A stretch of 64,000 nt of DNA from Candidatus Zixiibacteriota bacterium (GCA_017999435.1 JAGNLV010000006.1:90056-154055), one strand, 5' to 3'; shown: positions 25,545 through 35,443, numbered from the stretch's first letter. A program made the numbers and translations. Notes: generated by a model from the letters alone, not told the origin.

Positions 25545-25573
25545 TTGACAATCCCGGCCGCGCGCCCTAGTAT
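25545..25573 (+). promoter_or_regulatory. Promoter of the SPOR lipoprotein gene
   Basis: TTGACA (25545-25550), a 17-base spacer and TAGTAT (25568-25573), about 68 bases before the start at 25641. Confidence 0.75.
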
Positions 25574-25640
25574 CGGCCGGAAGCATCGCGTAGACCTAAC
25601 TGCGGCGCCCCGGCGCCGGCGGGACTGATTTGGAGGTACT

Positions 25641-26213
25641 GTGAGATCCCTGGGGATACTTTGCTGCCTGATTCTGGCCGCCGCCTGCGGGCTCGCCGGC
25701 TGTTCGAAAGACGATGACATTGTCGAGCTGGAGCGGGAGGTGATGGCGCAACAGGGACAGACCGACTCCCACCCCGCGGCGGTTTCCGACGTCCCCGTGC
25801 TGCCGGCGGCGGCCTCAGCCCCCGATTCGGTCCGCCCCGAACTGAACGCCGGCGCGATTCCCGACGAGCCCCCGGACGAGCCTCTCAATGAGACGCCGGT
25901 CGAGGCGCAGGATGTCGCACCGGAAACGACCCCGGACCAGCCCCTGACCCCGGTTGACCTCCCGGTCCCGCCTGCCGGCGACGGTTTCGTCGTCCAGCTC
26001 GCGGGGTGCGAAGATCCCGATTACGCCGCCGAGCTGGTCGAGAAGTTCCGGGAGCGCGGCTACGAGCCCTTTGTGAGCACCGAGACTGTCGGGGGCGAGA
26101 CCTACCACCGGGTACGGCTGGGGGTCTATCCGACCTACGCCGAGGCCCGGCAAGTGCAGCAGGAGCTGAGCGACAAGTACTCGTTTGACACCTGGATCGA
26201 CCGGATCAGGTAA
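25641..26213 (+). CDS. SPOR-domain lipoprotein
   Basis: 190 residues, GTG start with GGAGG five bases upstream. The lipobox is LAGC near residue 21 (CGLAGCSKDDD), so the protein is probably lipid-anchored. Residues 30-115 form a Pro, Glu and Asp-rich linker with no folded pattern. The C-terminal 75 residues are a SPOR domain (GDGFVVQLAGCEDPDYAAEL, then GETYHRVRLGVYPTYAEARQ), which binds denuded glycan strands of peptidoglycan at division sites. It probably acts in cell-envelope or septum function. It has its own promoter; yjbQ follows 45 bases later. Confidence 0.88.
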   Translation: MRSLGILCCLILAAACGLAGCSKDDDIVELEREVMAQQGQTDSHPAAVSDVPVLPAAASAPDSVRPELNAGAIPDEPPDEPLNETPVEAQDVAPETTPDQPLTPVDLPVPPAGDGFVVQLAGCEDPDYAAELVEKFRERGYEPFVSTETVGGETYHRVRLGVYPTYAEARQVQQELSDKYSFDTWIDRIR

Positions 26214-26258
26214 CCGTCGGGTAGCCGTGTTCCGTGCAGCGCGCGCCGCATCCACCCC

Positions 26259-26672
26259 ATGAAGCACTACCGCGAATTCCTTGAGTTCAACACCTCCCGC
26301 CGACGGGAGTACATCAATATTACGGCAAGCATCGAGCAGGCTCTGCAGCGCAGCGCCATCCGGGAGGGCTTGATCCTGGTCTCGGCCATGCACATCACCG
26401 CGTCGGTTTACATCAACGACGCCGAGCCGGGGCTGATCCAGGATATCGACGCCTGGCTGGACAAGCTGGCGCCGCACCGCGACGATTACCGCTACCACCG
26501 CACCGGCGAAGACAACGCCGACGCGCATCTGAAGAACCTGTTGCTGCACCACCAAGTCTTACTGCCGGTCAGCGACGGCCGCATTGACCTCGGGCCGTGG
26601 CAACAGGTGTACTACGCCGAATTCGACGGTCGCCGGCGCAAGCGCGTCATCGTCAAAATCATCGGCGAGTAG
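26259..26672 (+). CDS. YjbQ/UPF0047 family protein
   Basis: 137 residues, the usual length for this family. Characteristic strands are present: [33 protein letters not shown], then [15 protein letters not shown] and [15 protein letters not shown]. The conserved histidines (H in SAMHIT, HLKN and LLHH) line the presumed active site. E. coli YjbQ shows weak thiamine-phosphate synthase activity and can rescue thiE mutants; its main role is unknown. The ATG at 26259 has no strong ribosome binding site, so translation may be reinitiated from the preceding gene. Confidence 0.92.
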   Translation: MKHYREFLEFNTSRRREYINITASIEQALQRSAIREGLILVSAMHITASVYINDAEPGLIQDIDAWLDKLAPHRDDYRYHRTGEDNADAHLKNLLLHHQVLLPVSDGRIDLGPWQQVYYAEFDGRRRKRVIVKIIGE

Positions 26673-26789
26673 CCGCCCGCGCGGGGGAGAGGGGCCCGAT
26701 GCGGTCGCGCGCCCCGACATCAGAGCCGCTCCGTTGAATTCCCCCGTCCCATCTGCCGATATACCGCTTAGATCGGACCCAGAGCCAAA

Positions 26790-28259
26790 ATGGGGGTTAT
26801 GTTGTTCCGACCACTCCGGCCCGGCCCGGCCGCTCGGTCTTCCTGTCGGGCTGCTCTGCCCTGTCTGTTCTCCGTGCCGCAGTTGGCGGCGGCTGCGCGC
26901 CTCCGGCTGCAGGCCGGCGATGCTCCCGGCGCTCTCGAGTGCGTCCGGGCGGTGATGAGACTCGCGCCGCACGATCCCGACGCCCTCGCGGTGGCCGGCG
27001 AGGTCGCGGCGGCGGCGGGGCTGGAAGCGGAGGCGGAAGCGCTGCTGCAGCGGGCGCTGGCCGCCGACCCCATGCTGGGCTCAGCCCACCGCGGCCTCTG
27101 CGACCTGTGGGGGCGGGTCCTTGCGCGCCTGGCCCCGGATCTCCGCCGCAAACGCGACCTGCTCCGCACTCTCCATTGGCTGTCGCGCTATGCCCCGGAC
27201 TGCGCCGCCGCGCCCCTCCTGCGGGAGAATCTCCGGCTGCGGGAGGAAGCTCTCGCGGCCGGTCGCAACCGCTGGGTGCATGCCGACACCCGCATTCTCC
27301 TGCATCTGCCGCCGCCCGGCGCGCTGCGCTCCCTCATCGAAAACTGGGCCGAGGTGCTCGCCTACGGCGGGATTCCCGCCCGCCTCCTGCGGCGGGAGGA
27401 CCCGACCGAACCGGTCTTCGAGCAGTTCCGTCCCGATGTCTTCATCACGCTCGCCGAACCGGCTGCGCAGGTCGGTCTCGACCGCGACTACATTGGGCGA
27501 TATCGCCGCGCCCACGGGCTTCGCGTCGGGCACCTCACGTCGTTCCGGCACGAATATCCCCCCTGCGATTTCCTGATTGCCCTCGGTTGCCCGGCCGACC
27601 TTCCGCGCGCCGACGGAGCCGAGACGCCGCTTCTTGACATGCCGCCGGCGATCAACCCGTTGCGCCACTATATGAGGCCGCGCGCCGAGGTCTGGGACTA
27701 CGCCTTCGTGGGCGACAATACGCCCCAGACGGTCGAGCGCGTGAAAGCCTGCCTCCTGCCGGTCCTCCGCCTGTATTCGGGAGTTCTGGCCGGGCGGGGC
27801 TGGGACATCGGTCTGGGCGAGCTCCACCAGGCGGAGGAGGCGGTTCTGTTCAACTTCGCGCGCGTCTGCCCGAATCTCCCCCTCCCGGGCCCCTCGTGGG
27901 AGTCCTTCGCCGCGAACCTGCGCGCCCTCGCGATTCCCGCCTGCGGGGGGTTTGCCCTGACCGACAACACCGCTTTCGGCGGCGCGTTCTTCGCCCCCGA
28001 CGAGACCGCGGCGGCCGATTCTCCGGGCCGATTTGTGGAAATGTTCGATTACTTCCGGAACCATCCGGACCAACGCCTCCCGATCATCCGCGCCGGCATG
28101 GAGCGGGTCTATCGGGAACACACCCTCTTCCACCGGATGGACCTGCTGCTGGCGTTCCTCGGATGCCGCGGCGGATCTTTGCGCCGCGAGCGGCAGCCGG
28201 TGCCGCCGTGGGAGGAGTCGGCCACCCGGCCCGTTACCTGGGCCGACCGCCTCACTTAG
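26790..28259 (+). CDS. TPR plus CgeB-like glycosyltransferase domain protein
   Basis: Up to 489 residues; the N-terminus is uncertain (GTG at 26874 is an alternative, and the first 28 residues have odd composition). The N-terminal region has TPR-like helices (RLRLQAGDAPGALECVRAVM, EAEALLQRALAADP). The rest resembles the CgeB/GT4-like proteins seen in sugar-modification loci: VLAYGGIPARLLRR, EQFRPDVFITLAEP, WDYAFVGDN, and a C-terminal ACGGFALTDN with a later glutamate-rich helix. The activity is inferred, not shown. It is convergent with and overlaps by 8 bases the methyltransferase gene on the other strand. Confidence 0.65.
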   Translation: MGVMLFRPLRPGPAARSSCRAALPCLFSVPQLAAAARLRLQAGDAPGALECVRAVMRLAPHDPDALAVAGEVAAAAGLEAEAEALLQRALAADPMLGSAHRGLCDLWGRVLARLAPDLRRKRDLLRTLHWLSRYAPDCAAAPLLRENLRLREEALAAGRNRWVHADTRILLHLPPPGALRSLIENWAEVLAYGGIPARLLRREDPTEPVFEQFRPDVFITLAEPAAQVGLDRDYIGRYRRAHGLRVGHLTSFRHEYPPCDFLIALGCPADLPRADGAETPLLDMPPAINPLRHYMRPRAEVWDYAFVGDNTPQTVERVKACLLPVLRLYSGVLAGRGWDIGLGELHQAEEAVLFNFARVCPNLPLPGPSWESFAANLRALAIPACGGFALTDNTAFGGAFFAPDETAAADSPGRFVEMFDYFRNHPDQRLPIIRAGMERVYREHTLFHRMDLLLAFLGCRGGSLRRERQPVPPWEESATRPVTWADRLT

Positions 28260-29001
28260 CGGCGAGGGCAACGAGTCGTCCGGCCGCGATGTCGTACGGC
28301 GCGCCCTGGAAGTCGGCGTACGCCTCGGCCGACGCGAATCCCACCGAGCGCAGGAGGGCGCACAGCTCGGAGGCTCCGTAGATCCGCAGATCGAATTCAA
28401 ATTCCCGCCGCTCGCTCCCCCGCAGGACGATCCAGCGGTTGTGCAGGCGCGTGAAGTGATCCACGAACGACCGCTCCTCGATTATGGTGATCCCGTGCGC
28501 CTCCTCCCAGTCGCGCCGCCGGAACGCCCGGATCAAGCTTTCCCGCCCGTGGAGTTCCATAACGAGACGCCCGCCGGGCCGCAGCGAGCTGAAGACGTTC
28601 TCCAGCACCCTCCGGTCGTCCTCAGGGTCCTCGAAATATCCGAACGAGGTGTACATATTGAGGACTGCCTCGAACGCTCCCTCGCGCCGGAACTCGCGCA
28701 TGTCACAGCAGACGGTCTCGATATCGAGACTGCGCCCGCGCGCGCGGGCGGTGAGGGTGGCGAGGAACGCCCGGCTGCGGTCGACGGCGGTGACGGAATA
28801 GCCCGCCGCCGCCAGCGGAACGGCAAACCGCCCCGGCCCGGCGCACAGGTCCAACACCGGGGCCGGCGACGCCAGCCGCAAAAACGCCGTCAGCTCGCCG
28901 ACCGATGACGCGGCGCGCTCAAAACGCTCCTCGCCGAACATGAACGGCGCCGTCCACTCCCAGAAATCCTCGCGCTCGTACCAGGGTTCTTGTGCGGTCA
29001 T
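28252..29001 (-). CDS. Class I SAM-dependent methyltransferase
   Basis: 249 residues. Motif I is VLDLCAGPGRFAVPLA (about residues 49-64), the acidic residue after strand 2 is in VTAVDRS, and strand 4 is NMYTSFGYF with RPGGRLVMELHGRE as strand 5. The N-terminal WYEREDFWEWTAPFMFG is typical of a methyltransferase subgroup of unknown substrate. It ends tail-to-tail with the preceding plus-strand gene with 8 bases of overlap, which leaves no room for a terminator. Substrate unknown. Confidence 0.88.
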   Translation of the reverse strand: MTAQEPWYEREDFWEWTAPFMFGEERFERAASSVGELTAFLRLASPAPVLDLCAGPGRFAVPLAAAGYSVTAVDRSRAFLATLTARARGRSLDIETVCCDMREFRREGAFEAVLNMYTSFGYFEDPEDDRRVLENVFSSLRPGGRLVMELHGRESLIRAFRRRDWEEAHGITIIEERSFVDHFTRLHNRWIVLRGSERREFEFDLRIYGASELCALLRSVGFASAEAYADFQGAPYDIAAGRLVALAAK

Positions 29002-29191
29002 AGCTTTCCTCCCGGGCTGTTCCCGTGGCCGTTCGGGCGCCCCAACATCTTATCCAAAACGGTGATGTCCCAGGACAGGTTCATGCCTGCCAGGTGGAAC
29101 AGGGCCGATTCTACGGACCCGCCAGGGCAAACCGCGCCCGCGGAGCGCGCAATTCGCCCGATCCGCAGGCGCCGGCCGCCGTCAGCTCTCT

Positions 29192-31135
29192 TTACTCCTT
29201 GCGCGCCTCCCCGGCCGGTTTCAGGTGCCGGGTGAAAAACTCCACCTGCTTGCGGTACTCGGCGATGATATTGACCCGCTTGCTTGCGCCGTGGCCCTCG
29301 TCCGGGAAGATGAGCGAGTCCACCACTCCGCCCGACTGCTTCACGGCTTTGATGATCTGCCGCGCTTCCCCCACCGGCACGCGGGGGTCGTTCTCCCCGT
29401 GCACGACCAGAAGGGGTGTCTTGATGAGGTGCGCTTTGTGAATGGGGGAGATCTCCCGCAGAAACGCCGGATCGCTCAACGGTCCGTACTCCGATTCCCG
29501 CAGCGCCCGGCGGTAGGGGGCGGTGTTCTCCAGGAAGGTCTGGAAATTGGCGATACCGACTTCATCGACCGCCGCGCCGAACAGGTCCGGGAATTCGGTC
29601 ACCATGCCGAGCACGACATACCCGCCGTAGGAGGCGCCGCGGATGCCGATCATTCCCGGCGCGGCGTAGCCGTTGGCGATCAGCCACTCCACGCCCGCGC
29701 GGTAGTCCATGAGCGAGTGTTTGCGGTTCCGGTAATTGTCCATGTTGAGGTAATTGCGCCCGTAACCATCCGAACCGCGCACGTTCGGCGCGAACAACCC
29801 GAATCCGTTCAGGAGGAAGTACTGGAGGTTGCGCTCGAAGTAGGGCCGGTACTGCCCCTCCGGGCCGCCGTGGGCGTTCACGATGAACGGGACCGGCTGA
29901 CCCTGCTTGTAGTTGGGCGGCAGATAGAGGAAGGCCGGGATCTCGAGGCTGTCAAAACTCTTGTAGCGCACCAGTTGCGGCTCGCGAAACAACTCGCGGT
30001 CGATGCCCGCGTAGATCGAGAACGTCAGCTGCTCGAGCTTCTCCGACTGCGGGTTCCAGCGCCACACGTCGGGGGCCCGGGTCGGCGAATTGAACGAGAT
30101 CAAGCAGTTGCCCTGGCGGTCGAACAGCCCGCCCCCAACGATCCCCTCCAGCGGCGGGCTTTTCAGCTCCTTGCCGGTAGCCGCCTCGCGCAGCTTCAGC
30201 CGCGCGTACCCGTCTTCATTCAGGATCGCCGCCATGAACCGGTAGTCGCGCGAGAAGCCCAGTCCTTCGACCGCCCACTTCGGATCCAGCCAGCCGTCCG
30301 TGACAGACTCCACCTGCGGGCCATCGACCGTCATCCGGGCCAGCCGCGGCAGACCGTCGGGGTTGTCGTTGCAGATGAGCCAGATCGTCTTGTTGTCCGG
30401 CATCAGGGTGGGGGAATCATACATTACGTCGCTGGTGTCGGAGGTAATCCGGCGGTGCTCGCCGGATGCCAGATCGAGCAGGTAGAGGTCGTCATCCACG
30501 TTGGAATTGAACTGGTAGACGATCATCTTCGATCCGTCCTGCGAGAGGTCGGCCACCCCGTTGTACCCCGGCAGACCGAAAATCTTCCGGTACTCGCCCG
30601 TGGCGATGTCCATGCGGTAGATGAAGAAGTCCCGCTTGTTTTCCTCGTTGGAGCGGAAGAAGATCTCCCGGTCGTCGCGCGACCAGGCCACCGAGCCGTA
30701 CTGCACCTGGTCGCCGGCGGTCAACTGCTTGACGCGCCCCGTCCGGGTGTCCATCAGGTAGAGGTTCGACTGCTCCGAGCCTCCGACCGAGGCCCCCACC
30801 ACCGCCATCGTCCCGGAGTATGACAGGGCGAAGAAGTCGATGCCGTCTTCAAACGTCGTGAGCTGGTGCGGCCAGCCTTCCCGGGTGAGCCGGTACACCT
30901 GGCTGGCGCCCGACATGCTGGACGTGAAGTAGACGTCGCGGCCGTCCCAGCTGTACGCCGTCGGGCTGCAGCCCCCGATCTGGAGGAAGGTGGCGATATC
31001 GGGGATGTAGTCGCCTTGGTTGAGGACGGACACCGGCGGTGTGACGGGACCGTCCGACTCCGATTCGGCCGTGCAGGATAGAAGAAGCGTGCTGCCGAGC
31101 ACCGCCGTGGTCGCAAGTACGAGCAGAAGTCGCAT
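29192..31135 (-). CDS. S9 family peptidase (prolyl oligopeptidase-like), lipoprotein
   Basis: 647 residues from the ATG at 31135, with AGGAGA just upstream. The lipobox LLSC near residue 20 makes it a predicted lipoprotein. Residues 30-380 form the beta-propeller (repeats such as YSWDGRDVYFTSS, VAWSRDDREIFFRS, TLMPDNKTIWLI). The C-terminal alpha/beta-hydrolase domain has the nucleophile serine in IRGASYGGYVVLG, the acid in VVHGENDPRVPV and the histidine in PDEGHGASKR, so the triad is complete. It is a dipeptidyl- or acylaminoacyl-peptidase type enzyme that degrades peptides outside the cytoplasm. Confidence 0.94.
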   Translation of the reverse strand: MRLLLVLATTAVLGSTLLLSCTAESESDGPVTPPVSVLNQGDYIPDIATFLQIGGCSPTAYSWDGRDVYFTSSMSGASQVYRLTREGWPHQLTTFEDGIDFFALSYSGTMAVVGASVGGSEQSNLYLMDTRTGRVKQLTAGDQVQYGSVAWSRDDREIFFRSNEENKRDFFIYRMDIATGEYRKIFGLPGYNGVADLSQDGSKMIVYQFNSNVDDDLYLLDLASGEHRRITSDTSDVMYDSPTLMPDNKTIWLICNDNPDGLPRLARMTVDGPQVESVTDGWLDPKWAVEGLGFSRDYRFMAAILNEDGYARLKLREAATGKELKSPPLEGIVGGGLFDRQGNCLISFNSPTRAPDVWRWNPQSEKLEQLTFSIYAGIDRELFREPQLVRYKSFDSLEIPAFLYLPPNYKQGQPVPFIVNAHGGPEGQYRPYFERNLQYFLLNGFGLFAPNVRGSDGYGRNYLNMDNYRNRKHSLMDYRAGVEWLIANGYAAPGMIGIRGASYGGYVVLGMVTEFPDLFGAAVDEVGIANFQTFLENTAPYRRALRESEYGPLSDPAFLREISPIHKAHLIKTPLLVVHGENDPRVPVGEARQIIKAVKQSGGVVDSLIFPDEGHGASKRVNIIAEYRKQVEFFTRHLKPAGEARKE

Positions 31136-31323
31136 GCGGTTCTCCTGACTAGAGTTCGCGGTACGGGTCGTTCTACCAGGTGAGAGGAAAATAGAAACGG
31201 AATGTTCACGTGGCAACCCAAAAACGCGGGGAGGGCGGGGAGTGCAGACCGGGGACAAACAAGCGCGGGCCGGGAACGTCCGTTCCCGGCCCGCGTATGC
31301 TGGTGGGCGGCAAGTTGGAGCGC

Positions 31324-31620
31324 CTATGTGGGCGCCGTGCGGAAGGCGTAGGTCGCGGCGTCGTCTTCCTCGAACACGACGCGGCGGTAGAAATCACATT
31401 CGTGGCAGCGTCCCGTCCCGCACCGTCCCCCGCCCGCGCATCCCTCTTGGCGGTCGACCAGCCAGCAGATGCGCCCGCCGCCGAGCCCGCCGTTGACGCC
31501 GTCGTACTTCATTGCCGCGGCGACGGGGCACTGGCCCAGGAGGCCCGCCATGAGTCCCCCCGGCTCGCGGCCGCAGTTCTTGAACTCCCAGCAGTTGAGG
31601 CGGTGACGTCGTTCCTTCAT
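31324..31620 (-). CDS. Small Cys-rich two-CW-type protein
   Basis: 98 residues. It begins MKERRHRLNCWEFKNCGRE and has a second CW element in GGRICWLVDRQEGCAG followed by CGTGRCHECDFYRR. Two CW pairs plus four to six further cysteines fit the 'two-CW domain' small proteins found in anaerobic and FCB-type bacteria; metal binding is likely, function unknown. It starts 30 bases after the PEGA-TPR gene ends on the same strand, so both are likely on one transcript, although its ribosome binding site is weak. Confidence 0.7.
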   Translation of the reverse strand: MKERRHRLNCWEFKNCGREPGGLMAGLLGQCPVAAAMKYDGVNGGLGGGRICWLVDRQEGCAGGGRCGTGRCHECDFYRRVVFEEDDAATYAFRTAPT

Positions 31621-31650
31621 GTTCTCAGATTCCGGCTAAGCGGTGGCTCC

Positions 31651-33759
31651 TCATGGATGTCCGTTGACAACCCGCAGCGCGGCGGCGTAGCGCTGGTCCG
31701 CCTGCAACTGGCGCATCTGGTTCTCGCTGGCGGTCTCGGCGAACTTGGCGTAGCTCCGCCGGACTTCATCAAAATTGCTCTCGGCCATGTGGCAGAGCAT
31801 GAGGTACTGATAGACAACGGGGTTATTCGGTTCAATCGAGCGGGCGTCCTTGAAGTGCTTGATTGCCTCCTCGTACATGCCCTGGTTCATGCGCGACCGT
31901 CCCAGCCCGATGTAGGCGTGCGGATTGCGCCGGTCGAGCCGAACGACGGTCTCGAAATCCACCGCCGCCGCCCGTTCGTCGCCGCGCTGGAGGAAGAGGT
32001 CGCCGCGCCCGAGGTACGCGGCCGCCGACTTGTCGTTCACCCGGATGGCCGCATTGTACGCCGTGATCGCCCGGCTGTGGTCATTGCCGAAACGGTAAAT
32101 CTCCGCGGCCCGGAGAAAGGCATCGTGGGCATTCGGCCAGTCTTTCACGCCCGCGTGCGCCTGGCCAAGCGCGAACCAGGCATCGGCGTGCCCGGGCTCC
32201 TGGCCGACCGCCTGGCGCAAATCGGTCACGGCCGCCTGGTAATCCTGCTCCTGCACGGCCGACAACCCGGAGAGATAGTAGTCCTCCGCAGAATATTCTT
32301 CCAGTTTCTGTGCCGTCGATAGCGGCGCCAGCGTCACCTCCAGGGTTTGCGTCTTGCCCTCGGCCAGCGTGATGGTCCCGGTCGCCGGAGCGTACCCCTC
32401 CCGGCTGACCGTGTACGAGTGCGCGCCCGGCGGCAACTGCGGGTAGACGAGGTTGCCGACCCCGAGGACCTTGCCGTCGACCGTGAGCCGGGCGCCGTCG
32501 ACATTCGCCGCGAGTTTCAGTCCCGCCGAACCGGCCGCGCCGGTCGAGGTCTGGGCTTTCGGCTTCGCTTTCGGCGGAGCCGCGGTCTTGCCCGGCGTCT
32601 CCCGAGCCGGCGCCGGCTCAGGGACAGTCACGCCCAGGACGGCCGATGGAGCCGCCGCCTCGGGCTCCGCCGCCGCTGCTTCTTCGCCGGTCATCGGCTT
32701 GAGCGCGATCAGGCTCAGTTCTCCTCCCGCGACCGTCACGTAGTCCGAAGCGAAAGTCTTCCCGTTGACGAGGACCTCGACCTTGTGGCTGCCCGGAGGC
32801 AGAGCCTCGGTCTGGAACATCCCCTGGCCGTTGACGCGGATAGTCTGGCCGAGCTCCGGAAAGACGACCGACGCGCCCCGGTTGACCGGCAGCTGCATGT
32901 CGTCCAGGACGATCCCGGCGACTCGCCCCTCGCGGCCCGGACGGGACACGAAGAGCGTGGCGACGAGGAACAGGATGACGACGAAGGCTACGCCGCCACC
33001 GACCAGCAGGGGGGTGCGCCCGATCGTCTTGCGGCGCAGTTCGTAGGTTTTTCCGGCCACGGCGATTTCGTCACCCGCAAAGAGCTGCTGGCTGCCCCGC
33101 AGTTGAATCAGGTTGCGGTAGAAATAGGCCACCCCTCGGCCCCGGCCGGCCATTTTCGGCGAGGGCCCGAGGTTTTCAATCTCCGCCAGCACATCGGCCG
33201 GTTTCGGCTTCTCCCGCTCCGGTCGTTTCGGGGGCTCGATCGGCGCACTGCCCGCAAACAACTGCTCCTTGTCATCCAGCTTCTTCATCAGTTCCTTCTT
33301 GTCCTTGTCGCTGAGGAACGCGTCGGCGCGGTAGAGACTGCCGGCGATCGATTTCACTTCTTCTTCGGTCAACCGCCGGATCTTGCCGGAAGCCGTCAAC
33401 TGCGGTTCTTCGGGCGGCGGCTGTGAACCGAACGAGGCATCGTCGTCTTCCGCCGGTTCCGGCACACAGGCCTCGGAGCCGGCGATCGGGGAGAAGTCGG
33501 GGTCGATCGTCGAGGCCGGCGGCCCGGCTGCGTCGGCCTCAGCCGGCGCCGGGGTGGCGGGGCGGTCGGCATCGGCGTCAAAATCGCGGGCGCCTCCGAC
33601 AAACTCGCGGTCGTCGGACTCTTTCTCGTACACCCGGAATTCGAGATCGTCCTCCCGGGCCGTATCGGCGTTCGGAACCTCCAGAGCGTGCCCGCACTCG
33701 CGGCACGTGGTGGCCGACTCCGATATGTGTTCGGTTTTACAGGCGGGGCAGATTCGCAA
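31651..33759 (-). CDS. Zinc-ribbon, membrane, PEGA and TPR multidomain protein
   Basis: 702 residues with a TTG start at 33759 (GGAG eight bases upstream). A zinc ribbon is at the very N-terminus (CPACKTEH...CRECG, residues 4-22). A long acidic, low-complexity cytoplasmic part leads to one membrane segment (VGGGVAFVVILFLVATLFV, near residue 260). Outside it are two beta-sandwich PEGA-like repeats (GSHKVEVLVNGKTF; LPPGAHSYTVSREGYAPATG) and then five or six TPRs (ADAWFALGQAHAGVKDWPNA, AAYLGRGDLFLQRGDERAAA, AYIGLGRSRMNQGMYEEAIK). It probably scaffolds an envelope complex. The partner is not identifiable; the two-CW gene follows it. Confidence 0.85.
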   Translation of the reverse strand: MRICPACKTEHISESATTCRECGHALEVPNADTAREDDLEFRVYEKESDDREFVGGARDFDADADRPATPAPAEADAAGPPASTIDPDFSPIAGSEACVPEPAEDDDASFGSQPPPEEPQLTASGKIRRLTEEEVKSIAGSLYRADAFLSDKDKKELMKKLDDKEQLFAGSAPIEPPKRPEREKPKPADVLAEIENLGPSPKMAGRGRGVAYFYRNLIQLRGSQQLFAGDEIAVAGKTYELRRKTIGRTPLLVGGGVAFVVILFLVATLFVSRPGREGRVAGIVLDDMQLPVNRGASVVFPELGQTIRVNGQGMFQTEALPPGSHKVEVLVNGKTFASDYVTVAGGELSLIALKPMTGEEAAAAEPEAAAPSAVLGVTVPEPAPARETPGKTAAPPKAKPKAQTSTGAAGSAGLKLAANVDGARLTVDGKVLGVGNLVYPQLPPGAHSYTVSREGYAPATGTITLAEGKTQTLEVTLAPLSTAQKLEEYSAEDYYLSGLSAVQEQDYQAAVTDLRQAVGQEPGHADAWFALGQAHAGVKDWPNAHDAFLRAAEIYRFGNDHSRAITAYNAAIRVNDKSAAAYLGRGDLFLQRGDERAAAVDFETVVRLDRRNPHAYIGLGRSRMNQGMYEEAIKHFKDARSIEPNNPVVYQYLMLCHMAESNFDEVRRSYAKFAETASENQMRQLQADQRYAAALRVVNGHP

Positions 33760-33889
33760 GATTTGCTCCAGTGCTTTAGGGACTTCTCGATTTTCTACCT
33801 ATTTATCGACTTAGCGGAAATAATCCTTTAGATGGCCGGGGGCCGCTCCGCGTCTGAAAAGAAAGATGAAACCTTTCGCTAAGAATGAC

Positions 33890-33919
33890 TTGACACCCCT
33901 TGGGCGGGGGGGTTATACT
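33890..33919 (+). promoter_or_regulatory. Promoter of the 467-residue lipoprotein gene
   Basis: TTGACA (33890-33895), an 18-base GC-rich spacer and TATACT (33914-33919). The ribosome binding site AGGAGGAGG lies just before the start at 33979. Confidence 0.8.
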
Positions 33920-33978
33920 CCCCAATTAGTTGCGATAACGAATGATAGCTCCTGTCACCTAGGAGGAGGATACAGTAC

Positions 33979-35382
33979 ATGACAAGGCGCTCCAACCGGC
34001 TGTTGCTGCTGGCCTTAGCAGCCGCCGCGCTCACTTTCTACTTCGGCTGCAGCCAGCCCGAGGACATTGTAACGCCGGTGACGACCAGCGTACTCACCCT
34101 GAACCCGAGCAAACTGCCGAGCCTGCCGAACGGCATGGTCTATGAGCTGTGGGCGGCCCGGTCCGGCGACACCGTCTCTCTCGGCCGGTTCGGGTATGAC
34201 CAGACCAACCGCGTTTTCCTAAACGAGAGCGGACAGGTCCGCCCCGAGGGCGGGTCCTTCCGGGTGGGCGGCGATGTTCTGGCCTACGATTGGATCTTTA
34301 TGTCGGTCGAGAATGCCGGAGCCGCGGACACCGATCTTAAGGCGCCGGCCAATTGCCTGCTGCGCGATCGGGCTACCAATCCGCGCGACAACCAGGTGGC
34401 GCTCGTGCTCCCCTACAGCGACTCGATCTTTTACTCTACCTGCTACTTCTGCCTGTCCACCCCCTCCGACCGGGACCGCGACACGAACAACATGGACGCC
34501 GGCCTATGGTTCTGCCAATATCAGCTCGAGCAGGTGAACCGCGACGTGCGGATCGGGCTGGACAGCGTGACCTACCAGCAGAAGGTGTATCCGCAGGAGT
34601 CCATTGGGGTCGTCATTTACACCGACTACACGATCGACCCGGAGAACCCGCTGGAGACGCTGCAGTTGAACTACTCCTTCGACACCCTTGAGATCATTCA
34701 GGCGCGGGTCACGATCGACAGCGTGATCATCTCCGATCCGCCCGAGACGGTCATGGTCGCCAATCCCTATTGGCAGCTGGGGGAGCGCATCGACACCCTC
34801 TTCGACAACTTTACCCAGGGCACCGAGGGATTCGGGATGGTCGACTACAGCGAGTTCGGCCTGCAGTATCGGGGGTGGGTTATGGCGCAGGCTGTGGAGG
34901 CACAGAACGCGAGCGTGGGTACGTTTACGCCGCCGGTCTGGTACCGCGACAACCTGTTCAATGTCTTCCGCTGGCCCGAGGGGAGCGGTCTGATCAGCAC
35001 CGGCGCTTTCGGTTCGGTCGAAGACTTCGATTTGGGAAACCCGCACTCGGCCAGTACGCGCGTCCCGCCATACCCGGGCGAGGATTTTCTGGTGGATCTC
35101 CCCCACGGCGCGGCGGGCCCGCTGAATCTCATCGCCAAAGGGGAACTGCGGTACTATCCTGGGGATGTGTTCATCTCGCTGGAGCCATGGAACTACAAGG
35201 ATACTACCACCAATTTCCCGCTCATCCTCTACACCGGGTTCCTGCCGTTCGGCGCCAAGGGTGAGCTGTATCCCGACACCACCAGCGACAGCCCCATCCA
35301 GTACTTTGTCATGCGGAACCTGACCTCGCCGGACGCGGACATCGGGATGCCCAAAGTGATCGTGGATATCGACCGATTCTAG
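33979..35382 (+). CDS. Lipoprotein of unknown function
   Basis: 467 residues. A lipoprotein signal is clear (RLLLLALAAAALTFYFGCSQ, with the lipid cysteine near residue 25). The mature part is beta-rich and acidic and has no recognised domain; notable stretches are PSLPNGMVYELWAARSGDTV and DSIFYSTCYFCLSTPSDRDR with a Cys-x-x-Cys pair. The opening (LNPSKLPSLPNGMVYELWA) suggests an anti-sigma- or Ig-like fold, but I cannot name it. It has a strong promoter, a strong ribosome binding site and a terminator, so it is a monocistronic, probably well expressed surface or periplasmic lipoprotein. Confidence 0.75.
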   Translation: MTRRSNRLLLLALAAAALTFYFGCSQPEDIVTPVTTSVLTLNPSKLPSLPNGMVYELWAARSGDTVSLGRFGYDQTNRVFLNESGQVRPEGGSFRVGGDVLAYDWIFMSVENAGAADTDLKAPANCLLRDRATNPRDNQVALVLPYSDSIFYSTCYFCLSTPSDRDRDTNNMDAGLWFCQYQLEQVNRDVRIGLDSVTYQQKVYPQESIGVVIYTDYTIDPENPLETLQLNYSFDTLEIIQARVTIDSVIISDPPETVMVANPYWQLGERIDTLFDNFTQGTEGFGMVDYSEFGLQYRGWVMAQAVEAQNASVGTFTPPVWYRDNLFNVFRWPEGSGLISTGAFGSVEDFDLGNPHSASTRVPPYPGEDFLVDLPHGAAGPLNLIAKGELRYYPGDVFISLEPWNYKDTTTNFPLILYTGFLPFGAKGELYPDTTSDSPIQYFVMRNLTSPDADIGMPKVIVDIDRF

Positions 35383-35410
35383 CCGATCGCTTCTCCGAGC
35401 AAGACTTGAC

Positions 35411-35443
35411 AGAGGCCGGCGCGCGCCGGCCTCTTTGCTTTTT
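35411..35443 (+). terminator. Perfect 24-base palindrome terminator
   Basis: 35411-35422 (AGAGGCCGGCGC) pairs completely with 35423-35434, followed by TTGCTTTTT. It lies 28 bases after the lipoprotein stop. Confidence 0.85.
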